Positions 42,991 to 53,546 of a DNA stretch of 64,000 nt are shown here, piece by piece (the stretch's first letter is position 1; each line of letters opens with the position of its first letter). Both the position numbers and the translations under genes were made by a program. This DNA comes from Pochonia chlamydosporia 170 (lineage: Eukaryota > Ascomycota > Sordariomycetes > Hypocreales > Clavicipitaceae), in assembly GCF_001653235.2 (NCBI RefSeq), contig NC_035796.1, positions 2,790,001 through 2,854,000 on the forward strand. Direction: 5' to 3'. The notes below the pieces were generated by a model, which saw nothing but the letters and a program-made list of their open reading frames with translations, did not search any database and had not been told where the DNA came from.

Positions 42991-43666
42991 CTAGTTGTCC
43001 AGACCAGAGCAGTTTTCCGAAACAATGTCAGTAATCTTCTTGTAGGGATAAGGGTCGATCCAGATCTCATCGAACCGATCTTTGGGATAGTCGTCCACGT
43101 CGCTTGCCCCCAGCTCCTCTGCAATGTCACTCAAAGCCTTGTGCTCCCAGCTACGCAAGTCCAAGTTAGTGATTTGAGATTTAGGCGGAGCAGAGTCTGT
43201 CCGTCTTTACGTCTTACCAGATGAGAATGTTTCCGGGCCCCTTGTAGTTCTTTACAGCTTTCTTGACACACTTGCTGTCATCTCGGTCGCACGAGGTGTC
43301 AACCTTGAGTCCAAGATCCTGCGCCAGCGGCGAGACCGTGTCAAACGGGCGTTTTCTCGAGCCATCTAGAGTGGTGATCATACACATGGTTAGTGCTGTG
43401 TCCGACATCGCCCCTTGCAGATGGCTTTAAAGTTGTACGACGGTTGTATCCGTACCTGGCTTGTAGGCCTGGGCCAGAATGTAGCCAACGTGATAGTTGG
43501 ATCCTGCTCCAAAGACCTCTCTGAGGCATTGTGCACGCTTTTTGCCCTGGGCGCTCAAGCCCGGCTGATCATCATCCGCGGGCTTCTCACCATGGCGGAT
43601 CAAGAATACCATGGGATTCGCTGCGACGGCGCCGCCAACAAGAGTAAGAAGATATGCAAACTTCAT
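42991..43666 (-). CDS. Small secreted histidine phosphatase (phosphoglycerate mutase-like)
   Basis: Exons 43456-43666, 43218-43365 and 42991-43150 (introns 90 and 67 bp) give 172 residues. An N-terminal hydrophobic segment (MKFAYLLTLVGGAVAANP) is followed at once by the catalytic FLIRHGEKP, the RHG signature of the histidine phosphatase superfamily. Then come GLSAQGKKRAQCLREVFG and, after splicing, NILICWEHKALSDIAEELG, whose WEH supplies the second catalytic His. The ending is KDRFDEIWIDPYPYKKITDI. The compact length fits the fungal branch 1 type that is often annotated phosphoglycerate mutase family; a glycolytic role is unlikely given the leader and size. It is probably secreted and acts on phosphoesters; the substrate is unknown. 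A TATAAG on the minus strand near 43752-43757 may be its core promoter. Confidence 0.88.
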
Positions 43667-44303
43667 TGTGCTAAGATGTCACTTTTTCCGTCGTCTCTCT
43701 GTCAAGATTTATCAATTCAAAACTAACCACCTAGAACCGGGACACACGCCACTTATAGATCTAATCTGGCTCCAAACACAAAATCCTCAAATGCCGATTG
43801 AACCGTCTTACTTTGGCCCCCGGGCCGGGCACGTCTACCATGGTGGCTGGGCACATTGTAAGCGAAAACACACGTGCAGCAGTTTACGAGCGCCCATTCA
43901 CTGACTATGGACTGCCATTCGTGCGTTTTCACCAGCCTTCGGGTCAGCCCGATGGGTTTTGATGCGCTGAGATCGGCAAAGTTTATAGGCACACTAGATC
44001 CCATTGGCGACCGATCCTTGCGGGGGGGAACGGCGAGAATGGCCAGAAGGAGTCGGGGCATGACCGAGATCATCATGTAACATTGGGAGATGAAAGGTGA
44101 TGGATCGTCAGTGTGATTTGACCATTGTCTCACGGCCGAGTCCGCCCAAAATCACCGGTTGTCCGGGTCTAATGCATCCATCCATACACTTGAGTCTCGC
44201 TTACATTCGAAGGATCTGGTTCTGGGGTTGCAATTGTTTAGTCTGCATACGACTAGCGATTGTATTTGTGTTTGGTATTTGTATTTGTCTCCATTTGCAA
44301 CCT
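43667..44303. other. Intergenic, no gene seen
   Basis: 637 bp between two minus-strand genes; contains the histidine phosphatase promoter. Confidence 0.5.
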
Positions 44304-45392
44304 TCAGGATGTAAACGTCCTCACTTCCTGGTTGTTGTACGACGTGCCGTCACCAACTCGAAGCAGCCACCATCCCACGACCTGCGGAATTTGCCCGCCT
44401 GGACGAGGCATTACATGGCCAAGCTCATCTATTTCTTCTCCTTCTTCCTCCTTTGCTGCTTCGTCATCATCTTCAAGCGCATCAATCATTTGCCCTCGAA
44501 TAGTCTCCCAAGTCGTCAGGCGCGTCGTCAGTTGACGCCCAAACGACACGGCCAATGCAGGATCCGTCAATGGCGCCCCAGGCGGCAAGGTCTTACCCCA
44601 TGGAACGTTTATATTTGCAGGCAAAGTAATTAATTCGCAGGGATGTTCCCAAGCTCCGTATGGCTCTCGTCCGAAGCTCATACCTCCACAATATCGGGTT
44701 TGTGGCAGCACAAAGTTGATAGACTCCAGATTGGGCATGTAGAGATTCACCGAACGCAGGGCGTATTTCCATCTCTCCCTCATACTTTCCTCTGACTGCA
44801 GAGCTGGAATGTCCCGAAACCACGCTCTCCATTCAATACCCAGGTGCTTGACGCGCTCTAGACCATCAACTCGATATACGGCGTCTCCGCCTTGACTCTG
44901 AATGAGTCGCCGCTGGTTCCTGTCAATGTAGAGCATGTCCCGGTCAGGATTGAACCACACATCTGGACACTTGGGGAAGAAGAACCCGCGACGCAGTGCG
45001 GCAGCTCGCGATTCTCTGCATACTTGTGTAGCTACAGGATGTCGGTGCTGTATGTGAAATATGAAGCGCTTAAGCGACGGCCAGCCTTGTTCTGGGTATA
45101 TCGTTATTGATCCTCTGACGTGGAAGATGCGACGGGGCGGAAGCGTTGCTTCCCAGATGAGGCCGCGGATTTCTGAAGGCAGGTCGTTGAATCGAGTAAA
45201 CATGACTGGTGACTGGCGGTTTGTGACATTTTTTCCATCCTCGCACCGGGATGCCGGAGATTCTTTTTTTGTGCAATGACTTTCGGCCGGTGAGTGTGGT
45301 GGTACATGAGGCTGTTGATAGTCAGCTGTGATGAATCGCGCAGCCGCGACAATGTCACTACGCCACATATTGCTCAGTTTATCAATATTCAA
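44304..45392 (-). CDS. 2EXR-domain protein
   Basis: A single-exon 362-residue protein. Residues 65-180 match the fungal 2EXR domain: FTRFNDLPSEIRGLIWEATL and PPRRIFHV, a ...VCRESRAAAL helix and YIDRNQ. The family is abundant in sordariomycetes and has no established biochemical role. The remainder includes LERVKHLGIEWRAWFRDIP and an acidic stretch EDDDEAAKEEEGEEIDELG near the C-terminus. The start at 45392 gives about 64 residues before the domain; Met64, just before FTRF, is an alternative start. No signal peptide or membrane helix. Neighbours on both sides are secreted proteins, but no functional link is apparent. Confidence 0.88.
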   Translation of the reverse strand: MNIDKLSNMWRSDIVAAARFITADYQQPHVPPHSPAESHCTKKESPASRCEDGKNVTNRQSPVMFTRFNDLPSEIRGLIWEATLPPRRIFHVRGSITIYPEQGWPSLKRFIFHIQHRHPVATQVCRESRAAALRRGFFFPKCPDVWFNPDRDMLYIDRNQRRLIQSQGGDAVYRVDGLERVKHLGIEWRAWFRDIPALQSEESMRERWKYALRSVNLYMPNLESINFVLPQTRYCGGMSFGREPYGAWEHPCELITLPANINVPWGKTLPPGAPLTDPALAVSFGRQLTTRLTTWETIRGQMIDALEDDDEAAKEEEGEEIDELGHVMPRPGGQIPQVVGWWLLRVGDGTSYNNQEVRTFTS

Positions 45393-45724
45393 ACAAAGAT
45401 TGGACTTGTTGAAAACGATGGTATACTGTAATTGACCTTTTATTCATCATTCTGTTGGGTTGTAGGCACCTGAATACATGGTGTTGACGCCGCTTTGTCC
45501 AGCTCCAGGCAACCAATTAACAACTTGACAAAATCCAGATCAAATGTGGAAGCCTATGACACCAGGTTGTCGTATTTCCAATTTTCCCAAAAGGATTTCT
45601 TCCAATGGTAACCCGAGTAGCCTAATACGTCAAAGCCGCGTGGCAGACTTTATTATTTACAGCGTGACGCGTGGTGGTTTGAGTCCTGACCTCGATAGCC
45701 AGATCAGAAACTTCTACAATCATC
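45393..45724. other. Intergenic, promoter of the 2EXR gene
   Basis: 332 bp between two same-strand genes; no gene seen (a plus ORF at 45544-45921 is antisense to the DUF6454 gene). Confidence 0.5.
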
Positions 45725-46756
45725 TTAAAGCTCGCCGCCTCCGTATTCAAATGGACTATCCGGTTGAGCTTCGTAAACATACAGCGTGCTATTACGCTGA
45801 TCCGGCATCCAATAGAACCTCAGTCTGCCATTCTCAACACTCACATCCACCGGATTCTGCGTCATCCTCACACCCAATGCACTCTCCAGTGAAATCGGAA
45901 CTTCTGCCAGAGGCACCATAGTATCGACATCGACCAATGCCACGCCTCCCAGATTATAGTTTCCAACGGTCGCTACCCCAGAGCAGAGCATCACGCTCTT
46001 ACCGTGGTAAAACTTGCTGTGCCCTAACCACTTGCAGTCCTGGTAGTCGACAAAGTAGCTTGGGTTGCGAACCACCTTTTCAGGCGTTGGGGACGATACG
46101 CAGCCGGGTTTGATATGACTTAGGCTCCAAGTTGATGCGTTCCTTGACCCCCAATTCAGACAAGTTATCTTGTTGTCGCGGGTATCATGGACTACGCCTC
46201 CAAGATGATCCTTATAATACAAAACCGTCTTGGGTTCCAGCGACGCGGGAACAGCTTTGTAGGCATACGCAGTTGTATTCGGGCGATACTGCGCAATTGT
46301 GCCCCAGATAAATTTACCATCGTAATCGATCCCGCCATTATGATATTCCAGAGCACCTTGCTTGGTAATGGTGGCATCAGCAAGTCGTTGACCTTTGCCA
46401 TTGAACACAATCAAGTGGCCGAATCCTTGGCCGGGAGTTCGATCAGTACCATTTATGATTGTTGGGTATTTCTTGGTGGACTCGGTATACTCGCCGCAAG
46501 AAACTATGAAACGGTCATTGCCGAGGCGTACCATGCCTTCGGGCTCAAAGGTGTCGCCCTGGATGGTAATATTGGCTATACTCTTCCATATTGTTGTCCG
46601 TCCGAGAGTCTGAAACAGCTCAATAATCTTTTCCCCATCTGACGCAGCGTGAGAAGGAGGAAGCGGTGAAGGGGCCAATGGCACGTTTTGGTAATACGTG
46701 ATGTTTAGACCTGTAGCAAGCGGCAACAGGCCCGCAACGAATGTAAGCATTCTCAT
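45725..46756 (-). CDS. Secreted DUF6454 protein
   Basis: A single-exon protein of 343 residues when read from the Met at 46756, which begins a signal peptide (MRMLTFVAGLLPLATGLN). An in-frame Met at 46807 adds 17 polar residues and is less likely. Conserved blocks include FEPEGMVRLGNDRFIVSCGE, GFGHLIVFNGKGQRLADATI, EYHNGGIDYDGKFIWGTIAQ and YQDCKWLGHSKFY, the pattern of the fungal and bacterial DUF6454 family, which looks like a beta-propeller of about 300-350 residues. I infer this family from memory of the blocks. Function is unknown. Many N-x-S/T sequons agree with secretion. Confidence 0.82.
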   Translation of the reverse strand: MRMLTFVAGLLPLATGLNITYYQNVPLAPSPLPPSHAASDGEKIIELFQTLGRTTIWKSIANITIQGDTFEPEGMVRLGNDRFIVSCGEYTESTKKYPTIINGTDRTPGQGFGHLIVFNGKGQRLADATITKQGALEYHNGGIDYDGKFIWGTIAQYRPNTTAYAYKAVPASLEPKTVLYYKDHLGGVVHDTRDNKITCLNWGSRNASTWSLSHIKPGCVSSPTPEKVVRNPSYFVDYQDCKWLGHSKFYHGKSVMLCSGVATVGNYNLGGVALVDVDTMVPLAEVPISLESALGVRMTQNPVDVSVENGRLRFYWMPDQRNSTLYVYEAQPDSPFEYGGGEL

Positions 46757-47432
46757 CTTGTCGGCGATTGCAGTTCTCTGCGATTGAAGCTCCTGGTGCC
46801 ATTTCACAACAAAGGAAGTTTGATGCGAGACTTTCGGCGATGTAACCGTCTATTTTAGTAGAAGTACATAGAAAGGACGCTATACTCTGACAGATACCGA
46901 AGCCGTCTCTTCCGGCATATGTATATATCTCATTGCCTTTGGTGGCTGAAGATGGTGGTAACTTGTGAACAAGGTACGGGAACTGGCGGGGTTTACCATC
47001 TTGTTTGGCCAACGCCATTGTTCCTGGACTTCACGTGGGCTTGTTGAAGTGGAATTAGCCCGATCTACACCACGCCAGTGGCTCCGCGCTATAATGGAAG
47101 TCAGAATGGCTTACTTCCAGGTCAAGAAACCATGTCAGAAGGTTCTTTCATCTCCCGTTGCCCTTTCTATTCTGCCCCAAACTTTTGTACATGCAAGCAT
47201 TCGACGAGAACAATGCTTAGTATGCGCAAATTCTAATATTCGCCAACCGACGGGTGTCTACTTGCGTAAAACACTTGTAACTAATAACTACCGCAAGATG
47301 TTTGAATGCTTTGTATACTTTGTATAAATAATAGAGCTACTCTGGCCAATCAGTTCAAACTCCACCTCTCCTTATGTAAGTTATTGTACACTGTCGAATC
47401 AACCACGTCATTCCCAAAGTATAACCCTTCAT
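46757..47432. other. Intergenic, no gene seen
   Basis: 676 bp with the DUF6454 promoter and PLA2 3' end. The plus ORF 46965-47327 shows no recognisable domain. Confidence 0.45.
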
Positions 47433-47966
47433 TTAATCATCCAGTTGAATATCGAGAATGCTGGTCTCACGCGCCGTGAATTCACGCTCCTCTCCTACCC
47501 GCTTGCCCAGCTTACGCACAAAGGCAACATAAATGTCCGCAATGCGACGGCACTCCACACCCTTATAGGACCAAATGCCAGAGAACTGCGAGCAGTATTT
47601 GTAGAGATCCTTCTTGAAGTTGTCGTCAATTCTCGTCTTCATGTCTGTGGTGAAGCGCTTCTGGGCCTTTGTGTTGCGGTAGCCAAAGTCATGACGGTGG
47701 CAGCTGGGGATGAAGTTGAAGCCGTCTGGCTTGTCCGGTGACCAGGAGCAATTGTCAGAGGACCAGTCACAAGCTGAAGGGTCTTTGGCGTTGCGAGACT
47801 TCTCGAAGCTATCAATGGAGACTGTGAAGATGAGATTATCGGTGGCAGCATTGGTGCAAGTGGTCGCGCGGTTCTCAAGTTGCCATAGGGCCTCAGCCGG
47901 ACTGGCGGTGGGTAGCGCTGAGGCGGCGACAGCGAATACCACGGCTGTGGTGATGAAGCCCTTCAT
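47433..47966 (-). CDS. Secreted fungal phospholipase A2
   Basis: A single-exon 177-residue protein with a signal peptide (MKGFITTAVVFAVAASALP). The catalytic block PSCHRHDFGYRN places the His-Asp dyad at about 92-93 and is typical of prokaryotic/fungal group XIV phospholipase A2. Six cysteines (37, 66, 73, 89, 125, 139) allow three disulfides, more than the minimal two-disulfide members. It cleaves the sn-2 ester of phospholipids, giving lysophospholipid and fatty acid, usually with calcium. The stretch before CTNAATDN includes a possible pro-segment. Such enzymes are secreted nutrient or interaction factors in many ascomycetes. No neighbour suggests a specific pathway. Confidence 0.92.
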   Translation of the reverse strand: MKGFITTAVVFAVAASALPTASPAEALWQLENRATTCTNAATDNLIFTVSIDSFEKSRNAKDPSACDWSSDNCSWSPDKPDGFNFIPSCHRHDFGYRNTKAQKRFTTDMKTRIDDNFKKDLYKYCSQFSGIWSYKGVECRRIADIYVAFVRKLGKRVGEEREFTARETSILDIQLDD

Positions 47967-49427
47967 AATGATAATGTTTTACTATAATGTCCAAGTTCAG
48001 AAATATCGTGTGTGGATTCTGTAACACGGTCGACCTCAAGAGGACTGAGGGCAACTTTAACTTCGGACTTGTCCCTTTCTTAAATAGTTCAATTCCGACC
48101 AGACAGCTTTTATCCCGAACATTGCTCACATGAGCCATGCTTCAACTCTTCAACTCCGAGCATCTTTGAACTTGCGTTATGCTGTCCATCGGCGTCAATC
48201 ACACAGATGATGCGGGGCTATCAGACAAAGGTCCTGTCCTTGCTCTAAGTGGGAGTAATCATCAACGGATATTGTATGTACGGACGAATATCCCCAGCCT
48301 CAGTTCGTTCATCTTCGCAGTCCTTTCCCAAAGGAATAATGAGCGACCAAAACTTGCTCCAATCAATCCAGTACCATCGCTCCTAGTTACGACTATTGCA
48401 GAAGGTGCCAAACATCTTGGCTCACGAGGAACATTGAGAACCGGCCACCGCCGGTCTATTGAGCGGGGGATGACCTCAAGCTTACCTTTAGAACAAACAA
48501 CTATTCACCGCATGGCTTAACTTGCCAGCTTTGGTAGGGTGGCAGCCTCTCATTCATTAGTCCAAACCCTCCCCACCCAGAAGTACTATTTACCCGACTG
48601 TTTGCTTCTTTGGGATTGCTTCTGCTTATGCGCCGAGAATTTTGGGAAGCTTAAAAATACACATCGGAGCTGTTCTTGGATACGTGTAGTGAAAATAAAA
48701 CGCGCATTACCTGAAACGTTGCTTGTTGCTTCCTTGGCTGTGCCGATAGACTTGGTACACATAGGGCAATTACATCGGGGTTTCTCTACACACTGGTAGG
48801 TAACTGTAAGTAGGCTTGCAAAGAGTTTAGAATTGTGGACTCTTCTGCCCATGCACGGCTGAATTATTCCTGTCCAGCCATCGATAAGAGGAAGCCTCGA
48901 AATAGCCCTGCGAAACGTCCCAATCCGTTCTAGATAGACCCCCAATGCAAGCTCCAAATGAAGGCGAGAGAATAGAGTTCAAGAGGGTCAACGAAAACTT
49001 GAACAAGGTTCGCCCAATCGAGACGCTCGTAAATCTCGCATCTATCGACAGATCGGCATGGCTACTAGACCGAGTCTTGGCGGGATCACCATCCAAGAAG
49101 CGAGCTCATCGACAAGGAACTGTCTGTGTCAATTGTCTGTAGATTGCACAGCACTGGTCGCTGGTTCAAGAACATTGGATCACCAAGTCTCGAAATACAA
49201 TCGCTCTACAAATGTCCGCTCTCAATAAACAAGAGCGGGCAGGTTCTAATACATGTATGACTACTTAGGTATTATTTCAGAACAATTTGTCGTAAGTCAG
49301 CACCGATAAATGAACTACCTCTCATCTATGCAAGATAAATGACCTAGTGTCCGGGTGTTAGAGGACCAACTCAGCCATCGGTTGAACCCGTTATTGAACT
49401 GTCCATTTATCTAACTGCTAATGACCA
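47967..49427. other. 1.46 kb intergenic region, no gene seen
   Basis: Between the PLA2 promoter and the 3' end of the HET gene. ORFs on both strands (48179-48520, 48586-48957, 48945-49142) lack recognisable content. Confidence 0.45.
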
Positions 49428-51458
49428 TCAATGGAATTCCATCCACGTGGGTTCAGGCGTGGGAATAGTATCAAAGAACTCGCCATGCATAATCCCAAGG
49501 ACATACGCTTCTGCCAGTATAGTGTAGCGATCCGGCCCGATAGGTCGCACAACATGGGGTAAATTCACTCCTGGAAGGATGATCAGGCGATCCCCTGTTT
49601 CCATGACTCCTTTATAAATTCCGAGATACCCATTAGAGGTCCGGAATACCGACATTGATATATTGTCGTATACAAAAAACGACCATGTGGCACATCTTGC
49701 GTACAAGGATTCCTCCTGAGACAGCTCAGCCAGCTGCTGCCACGTCATGTCATCCGTAGGACCAGTTTTTGGAATTATTCCGCCCTCGACTCTGTCATCC
49801 AAATATTTCTGTAGCTTTTGGAAGCCGGTCTGCCACATGGCGGTTTGGAGAGTGCTCCCGGGATCATCAGGACATGGCTTGGCATGTCGGATCAAGAGCC
49901 ACCATAGAGGATAGTCGTGCTGATCGTTAGCAACCCAAGCTGAGTTGGTGACTAGGTTGGCAGAGTTGACAAAGGAATTCAGGTTTTTCAACATAAACGC
50001 CGCCCCTAGGAAAGGGCTCACATCCATGAGAGATGCCGCGCCCAAGACTTGACGAACTGCTCTTTTTATTTCCGCGCCATCTCTGAATCGAAGTAAAGGC
50101 TCGCTACGAGCGAATTCTCCGATCGAATAGCACGCTGCTCTGAAAACTCCCGGAGCAGGGAAAGCAGCTCGAGATACAGTGGGTAGCGTATTCCCATGAG
50201 CCTGAAAGCTGCTCGCCGTACTTTCACTTTGCGTCAATGACCTACCAGTTTCTTTACGGTAAAAAAGAGCCTTCATCCTTGAGAAATCGTTCCCTACATT
50301 GGTTGACGGCAGAGCAACCCAAGTTGGACTGCCAGATGCCCATGGGTGCCGGCTAGTATTCAACCAGCCAAGCTTAATACCGCGACGCAAAAAGAAATTT
50401 TTTGTAACTCTTTCCAAGTGTACCTGGAGAGGGACGGAATAGTCAACCTCTACCCCAACTTTGGCGTCATCTGTCACAAGTCCCAACAGGGCAAAAACTC
50501 GGTCCTGGGGAACAGACACCTCCATTTGACCACATTCCTGGATAAGGTCCAGAATCTCCAAACCCTTTCTCGGGTCGTGTACAGAGATTGCACGCAAAAA
50601 TTCAAGAGCCTTCAGACCTGAAGTCGCAACGGAAAGGAGCCATTCAAATATGCCCATTTCTTCAGTGACTCCCAAAGCTGCTATAAGTACCATGTGGTAA
50701 ACCCAGGCGAGTAGTGTCCATAGTGGTTCTCTTTTGCATCCACAGAGCATATATACTTCACGTGCTGTCGCTAACTCTTGCACAACCCATGTTCTCTTCC
50801 AGTAAGGGCGGGAAAAGAACTCAGTGAATGCTTCAACAGTTGGAAGTTTATCTGGAGACGTCCATCCAATCTTCTCAAACGGCCGTGGCACCCATCGGCC
50901 GACGATGCCACCTGCTAGTGGAAGCAAAGTGCGTACCAAGAAGCTATGTGACTTGAGCATTGGCGCCGCCATGGCAACCTCAACCTCGGATGCCGGGGAT
51001 AAGATGCCTCGCAACAGGTCCATGACGAAAATATCTCCAACTCTGACGATTTCTTCTATAACATCTCCTGACGAAGCAGTTTCAGCGCCAATCCATGCAA
51101 ACACGGCCAAAGCGTTACTGTAGATCCCTCCCATTAAGGGTAGTTGCTGCCGCTTCTCGATGTTATCCTGCTGGTTGATACAAAGTGCGTCTACCCAGAG
51201 CAGATGGACACATTCTTCGTCATTTATTCTCTGCAGGGCCATCCCGAGATTCTCAGTAACGGAAACTCTGGCATCATCGACAATAATGGGCCATGTTGTC
51301 GTTGAGTCTCCCCACGTGTAGGATAGGCAGTAATACTCAATCTTGTCATCCTTGGAGACGGTTTCTAAGGAGAATTCAAGAGGAGTATTTCCATTCCGCA
51401 AGAAACGAATTAATCGTATCTGATCTTTTGAGGTATCAAGCTTTTTGTACGTTAACAT
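49428..51458 (-). CDS. HET-domain (heterokaryon incompatibility) protein
   Basis: A single-exon 676-residue protein. The HET domain occupies residues 40-230: YYCLSYTWGDSTT (42-54), VTENLGMALQRI, LLWVDALCINQQD (87-99), then KRQQLPLMGGIYSNALAVFAWIG (partial block at 103-124). The Y-x-W-G and W-x-D-x-x-C-I-N-Q signatures are complete. The C-terminal 400 residues carry no WD40, TPR or ankyrin array that I can see. It contains PLWWLLIRHAKPCPD and a closing region typical of large HET orphan proteins (NGYLGI near 610 and VHRPI-like elements). HET proteins trigger cell death on recognition of non-self or other signals. A partner gene is not evident nearby. No intron signal is required. Confidence 0.93.
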   Translation of the reverse strand: MLTYKKLDTSKDQIRLIRFLRNGNTPLEFSLETVSKDDKIEYYCLSYTWGDSTTTWPIIVDDARVSVTENLGMALQRINDEECVHLLWVDALCINQQDNIEKRQQLPLMGGIYSNALAVFAWIGAETASSGDVIEEIVRVGDIFVMDLLRGILSPASEVEVAMAAPMLKSHSFLVRTLLPLAGGIVGRWVPRPFEKIGWTSPDKLPTVEAFTEFFSRPYWKRTWVVQELATAREVYMLCGCKREPLWTLLAWVYHMVLIAALGVTEEMGIFEWLLSVATSGLKALEFLRAISVHDPRKGLEILDLIQECGQMEVSVPQDRVFALLGLVTDDAKVGVEVDYSVPLQVHLERVTKNFFLRRGIKLGWLNTSRHPWASGSPTWVALPSTNVGNDFSRMKALFYRKETGRSLTQSESTASSFQAHGNTLPTVSRAAFPAPGVFRAACYSIGEFARSEPLLRFRDGAEIKRAVRQVLGAASLMDVSPFLGAAFMLKNLNSFVNSANLVTNSAWVANDQHDYPLWWLLIRHAKPCPDDPGSTLQTAMWQTGFQKLQKYLDDRVEGGIIPKTGPTDDMTWQQLAELSQEESLYARCATWSFFVYDNISMSVFRTSNGYLGIYKGVMETGDRLIILPGVNLPHVVRPIGPDRYTILAEAYVLGIMHGEFFDTIPTPEPTWMEFH

Positions 51459-52097
51459 CGTGGTTCGTCAGCTCCGATGGCGGAGGCGGCGGCCAAAAAC
51501 ACCAAGTGTCTGGTGCTCGGATGTTGTCAACGCGAAGGAATCACGAACTGGTTGTACGGTTTTGTCTCTCTGTCAAAAATTATAGGCGAAATTGGTTAAA
51601 ACTGTCCGGGAACAGAAATCGAACACAGGCAAAACAAAAATGGAGAGTGACAGAATAAGCTTTGCTGCGTCGTAAAAACAGAATAGTGTATAGACATGCT
51701 TGAGGAGGCGACTTGGTATCAGAGACTTCTGAGGCGCCGAAATTGCTCGTAGATGGGCATCGGTCAATGCATCGCCACGATTCGCTGAATCTGCCCAACT
51801 TCTGTCTGCATTTATATGCATCCCGCCTCACTTTTGGTGTGATGAATGCACCAGCTGTTGCATTTGACGTATCGCATTGTTTGTACAGGCACATTTTGCA
51901 GACTCAGAACGGCTCGTGCCTCGTCAACCTCAAGTTGGAAGGCCGGCCATAAGGCAGATCACGAGGCGGCATACACAGCCGCAGAACGAAGGCCATTCGA
52001 TGTTATCCATTTTCGCGTAGTGCACACAGCTATTCACCAGGCAAGGGTTGCAACTGGCCAACATTCGTCGCTTCATTTCAAAAGAATCTCCGTTAAA
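51459..52097. other. Intergenic, no gene seen
   Basis: 639 bp; promoter of the HET gene and 3' region of the amino acid transporter. Small ORFs unrecognised. Confidence 0.5.
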
Positions 52098-53546
52098 TTA
52101 AAACAATGAGTTATCTGCACAGGGAAACACGCCTCCGACTTTGTTCTCTTTGTCGTTGAATATGTCAATCAACTGCGTAATCGCCGCCCACAACCCAACG
52201 CCATTCATAAACAGAGCCTGAGCAATAAGCAACGCGTTGATAATAGCAAGGGGTATGTTCTTCCTGTGAAATCTCTCTTGCCAGTTGCGGTGATACCAAA
52301 ACACGCCGCTGATGCCAAAGGTAAACCATGCAATGAATGTGGCAGAGGCGATGGATAAAATAGAGTCGAAAATGGGAATTGCGTTAGCGATGACGAACGA
52401 AACGATCCAGAACAGAGTAGCACATGCGATCCATGTGCCCCAAGATTTGAACGATCTATCGGTAAGCTGATCAGTCGATTTCATCGCTCGCATGGCAACA
52501 ACGTAGAGGTACTTGATGGCCGTGTGGCCAAACACCAGTCCAGTAGATAGAATAGCTGGCAGAACGATTCCGTAGGCAACTTTCGCTGGGATGGTAGGCG
52601 CAGATCCCAGAGCCGGCGAGGTGGTGTATTGACCAGAAAGGCAGTAAATAGCTACTGCTATGACGACGTAGAGGACGACGGAAAATACTTGCAGGACGGT
52701 GAGAGCGGGAACAAAATCCTTGCCAGGATTCTTCATCTCGGCCATGTATGAGACAAACCCAACATTGCCAGCATAGGCATAGCAAACTTTCAGAACTGCA
52801 TTGACACCATCTGAGAAGGATGGGTTTCCAACAACCTTCAAGTTCTTGTCGAATCCGGGCGGCGCATTCTGCGGTGGTGACACGCCAAGGCTGATGATAA
52901 CAATGAGAACAGCAGCAATGATGCTAATCGTGGATGGGAGACCAACTTGCGCCACAAACTTGAACTTTCGGGGCAAGCAGAGCAACCAGCATGCAATGGC
53001 AGCGATACCTGCAAAGCCAACTGTGCACATCCCGTGGTTGGAGAGTGTATTGAGCGCAATGGAAATGGTGATGGTGGCCGACCCGCATGTGAAACAGATC
53101 TTGATGAGAAGGCAAATTCCGAAAATGATCTCAAATGGCACACCTCCAACAACACGAGCCATATCAACCATGTTGACGACGTGCGGGTGTCTGCGGTAGA
53201 ACTGAAGGAGTTCGTATGCCGTGTACCAAGATACAACGCCGAAGCCTATAATGGTAATAACGGAGGGGACAATTCCCAAGACATCGAGAATCTTGGGCAA
53301 AGAAAGAATACCCAACCCAACTTGATTAGACGCAAGGACTAGAGCAGTGTCCCAACGTCCCATTGTTCGGTAATTCTTGCCACCCTCGCTGAAGATGTTA
53401 GCGGCTTGCTCCTGCTCGCCAACCAAGACTCCTTCACGTGCTGGGGAGACATCTTCTCGATTAAGACTGTCGTTGTACTTTTGCTTTTCGTCTTCGTACT
53501 GGGACTCCCACTGCTTCTTGTCCCTCCTGGATTGAAAGAACTTCAT
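52098..53546 (-). CDS. Amino acid transporter, AAAP family (Mtr-like)
   Basis: A single-exon 482-residue membrane protein. An Asp/Glu/Lys-rich cytosolic N-terminus of about 60 residues precedes GRWDTALVLASNQVGLGILS, the first helix of the amino acid/auxin permease family. About 11 hydrophobic segments follow, including VVSWYTAYELLQFY, ICLLIKICFTCGSATITI, FVSYMAEMKNPGKDF (a family landmark) and GIVLPAILSTGLVFGHTAIK. It resembles the Neurospora neutral amino acid permease MTR. It takes up neutral and aromatic amino acids with protons at the plasma membrane; specificity is inferred from family only. The N-terminal Ser/Thr and Lys residues are candidate sites for ubiquitin-based control, which is known for such permeases. 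Confidence 0.93.
   Translation of the reverse strand: MKFFQSRRDKKQWESQYEDEKQKYNDSLNREDVSPAREGVLVGEQEQAANIFSEGGKNYRTMGRWDTALVLASNQVGLGILSLPKILDVLGIVPSVITIIGFGVVSWYTAYELLQFYRRHPHVVNMVDMARVVGGVPFEIIFGICLLIKICFTCGSATITISIALNTLSNHGMCTVGFAGIAAIACWLLCLPRKFKFVAQVGLPSTISIIAAVLIVIISLGVSPPQNAPPGFDKNLKVVGNPSFSDGVNAVLKVCYAYAGNVGFVSYMAEMKNPGKDFVPALTVLQVFSVVLYVVIAVAIYCLSGQYTTSPALGSAPTIPAKVAYGIVLPAILSTGLVFGHTAIKYLYVVAMRAMKSTDQLTDRSFKSWGTWIACATLFWIVSFVIANAIPIFDSILSIASATFIAWFTFGISGVFWYHRNWQERFHRKNIPLAIINALLIAQALFMNGVGLWAAITQLIDIFNDKENKVGGVFPCADNSLF

Noticed and set aside
14126..51458. Linked NACHT and HET genes as one incompatibility locus
   Set aside because: They are 33 kb apart with many unrelated genes between; no evidence for a joint system.
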